Assembly (NCBI GenBank): GCA_963978905.1
Contig: OZ022261.1
Span: forward strand, 3,039,992 to 3,103,991
From: Trichostrongylus colubriformis
Taxonomy: Eukaryota; Nematoda; Chromadorea; Rhabditida; Trichostrongylidae
DNA: 64,000 bases
Direction of reading: 5' to 3'
In this document: one piece after another, positions 62,301 through 64,000 of the stretch
Layout of the letters: each line of letters begins with the position of its first letter
How positions within the stretch are numbered: the stretch's first letter is position 1
Notes under the pieces: generated by a model
What the model saw: the letters and a program-made list of their open reading frames with translations, nothing else
Database searches by the model: none
What the model was told of the DNA's origin: nothing
Made by a program: the position numbers and the translations under genes

Positions 62301-62612
62301 TTCGGAATATACGTCAAAGTGAGGTTGAGCAGGGTTTCAGGGAATTCTCCTGTGAGAGCGGCCGACGCGAAAGAAAAAAGATACACCAGACTCCTGCTCA
62401 GTGGATGCAGAGAATAGACCCACCTCAACTGTTACATGGCAAGGAAAAGGAACAAAGGACATGTGAGAAATATCGTAGCATGATAGTTCTTGCAATTGAT
62501 TTTTCGTTCACATCTAGACATAATATTCAGCAAAAAAAAACGAAATATTCAAGAATAAGGCCGCGGTCTTACTTTACGTCTGCGTCAAATGACGCCGGTG
62601 CAGACACGTTAA

Positions 62613-63087
62613 CCCATAACGGACGTAATAGCACACACTACTAGTATTGAAGAATAATATATGTTACCAGGACCGGTACAGCGTAACTTTTACTAGGGAT
62701 ACAACAAACATAATGCGAGTGACTTCAGATGCGAATCCTTCTGGTTGTACGAACAAATAATAATTGTTTTTAGTTATAATCACTCATCCATCAGAATCCA
62801 TAGGCTCCGATTTTGTTCCCGGGGTACGTCTACTTCCCATCTGAAATTACCTCGCGCTCAACTTACTACTCAAAATGCATGACTTTTCTGCAGTAATAGG
62901 CAGAGAAAAGTACCACGCATAACAGCATGAGGCTATACCACTACCCAGTACCCCCGATACCAGTACCTTTTTATCAGTAGCAACATGCACAAAAGGTCTA
63001 AAAAATGACTCAATTGATAAAAGGTTTGATAAAAACGCGCTCGTACCACAGGCCATCCCGCGCAAGTGGGCCACCGTCCGTTATGGG
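62613..63087. mobile_element. piggyBac-like non-autonomous element, 475 bp, TTAA-flanked
   Basis: TTAA at 62609-62612 and 63088-63091 flanks perfect 13-bp inverted ends cccataacggacg. A TTAA duplication with a short inverted end starting CCC is the piggyBac hallmark. No transposase is recognisable inside; the open frames are short. Confidence 0.78.
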
Positions 63088-63700
63088 TTAAGTATGACCG
63101 CGGCCAAACAATGCTTGCGTAGAAATATTTGTTGAAGGAAGCTCGTCATATATTCAGGAGTATTTGAAAATCTTTTAGGTTAGTGAGTTATGTGAGGATA
63201 TGTTGTACCAGCTTGACAGGCGCATCTTATGTGGAGTTCGGAACGGGTCTGTGCATCACAGTGCTCATACCTAATCAGCTATGAGCGTTGTGATGCGCAA
63301 TCTAGGCTGGTAATATAGTAAGGCAGTAATAGACTGGGAGGGATACCAGAAACTGGAAAAGGTTCAGATAACATCAGCACGTATAGCGAGCTGAAGATAC
63401 GAGGAAGAGACCGCAAATTAAGAGTGAGGTAACAACGGTGCGTATTTCGAACGAATATACCAAAAGGAAACCTCAAATCTAGAAAAAACGACGGATCTTA
63501 GAAATCGCAAAATCAAAAGAACCCACATTTGAAGGGAACCATAAAAAGTGCTGAATTTACGGAAAGTGATCGAGAAAGCACGTGAAAATGCCGAATACTT
63601 CAAAAGAAGTCATTTTGCCCACCTTCGAGAGGAGTACACCACACACACCTAATCTTACGCAGACATTTCCTTTTGTTACAAACATCTTTTGCAAAAATTA

Positions 63701-63772
63701 CCTCATCAGTCGTAATCTTCAGTTCAGCAGACATAAATGGTGTGTTATATAATCCACCATTACCGACCCTCA
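63701..63772 (-). other. Possible exon of an unknown gene at the window edge
   Basis: The minus strand reads RVGNGGLYNTPFMSAELKIT and ends TDE at a good GTAATT donor (63701). A second short block with splice borders follows at about 63622-63651 (VCVVYSSR). The remainder would lie beyond the window. Function unknown. Confidence 0.22.
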
Positions 63773-64000
63773 AAACGAAAAACAGTCACGATCTTCTGAT
63801 AACTGTTATGTGAGTTCGCTCCGTTCACTGGTTATTCTGCAGATGATCTTTGGTATTTTTTCATCGTTATCATGATATTCAAACAATCTGAGCTAGGCAA
63901 AATGCAAACTTCATCACCGAACTGAGATAATACAATTTATGGAATGTTCCGAACACTATCGAACGAATCAATGCAATCATATGGAATGCTGAACAGAGGA

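Larger units (their letters stand above)
59801..62608. other. Gene-poor interval between the two TTAA elements
   Basis: Apart from the repeat at 61070-61250 and the half foldback at 62180-62300, open frames are short or low-complexity. The 133-codon plus frame at 60568-60969 shows no domain. Confidence 0.45.

Noticed and set aside
1..64000. CRISPR arrays, bacterial operons, rRNA genes
   Set aside because: None seen; the sequence is eukaryotic in structure throughout.

Overview
This window looks like nuclear DNA from a parasitic clade V (strongylid, hookworm- or Haemonchus-like) nematode. The evidence is small exons in long repeat-filled introns, introns as short as 40 bp, high identity of one gene to the Caenorhabditis short calcium-binding mitochondrial carrier, and relics of Penelope-like, mariner, Tc1-like, Mutator-like and piggyBac-like elements. 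Nothing bacterial is seen: no operons, ribosome binding sites or long uninterrupted genes. The species is an inference. All exon models were assembled by eye from reading frame, splice consensus and family resemblance.

Two multi-exon genes are well supported, both on the minus strand. (1) 37823 to 14513: a complete 11-exon SCaMC (SLC25A23/24/25-type) ATP-Mg/phosphate carrier of 462 residues, with four EF-hand loops followed by three carrier repeats. Its sixth intron is 10.9 kb and holds a Tc1-like element, a mariner element, a Mutator-type hairpin element and a third transposase relic. (2) 51841 to 44800: a secreted leucine-rich-repeat protein of about 626 residues in 13 exons, with signal peptide, LRR N- and C-caps and an acidic tail. 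Almost all of its introns are phase 0 and one appears to be a 40-bp GC-AG intron. Between them, at 38343-39249, lie minus-strand exon-like blocks of an unrecognised gene whose reading frames do not join cleanly.

Region by region: 1-14.5 kb has no convincing host gene and holds several repeats plus a dead Penelope-like element (12.3-13.7 kb). 14.5-37.8 kb is the carrier gene. 37.8-44.5 kb is the unknown gene, repeats and a tandem duplication. 44.8-51.8 kb is the LRR gene, with several foldback elements in its introns and one beginning 9 bp after its stop codon. 51.9-64 kb is gene-poor, with a Tc1-like element with 211-bp inverted repeats (53430-54982), two TTAA-flanked piggyBac-like elements (59147-59796 and 62613-63087) and assorted repeats.

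The main message is the mobile-element landscape. Five insertions carry 9-bp target duplications and inverted repeats (Mutator-like). They range from a 62-bp near-pure hairpin to a 502-bp GC-rich foldback. A separate family of short elements sharing a terminus like aaaggcaccgg is scattered across the window.
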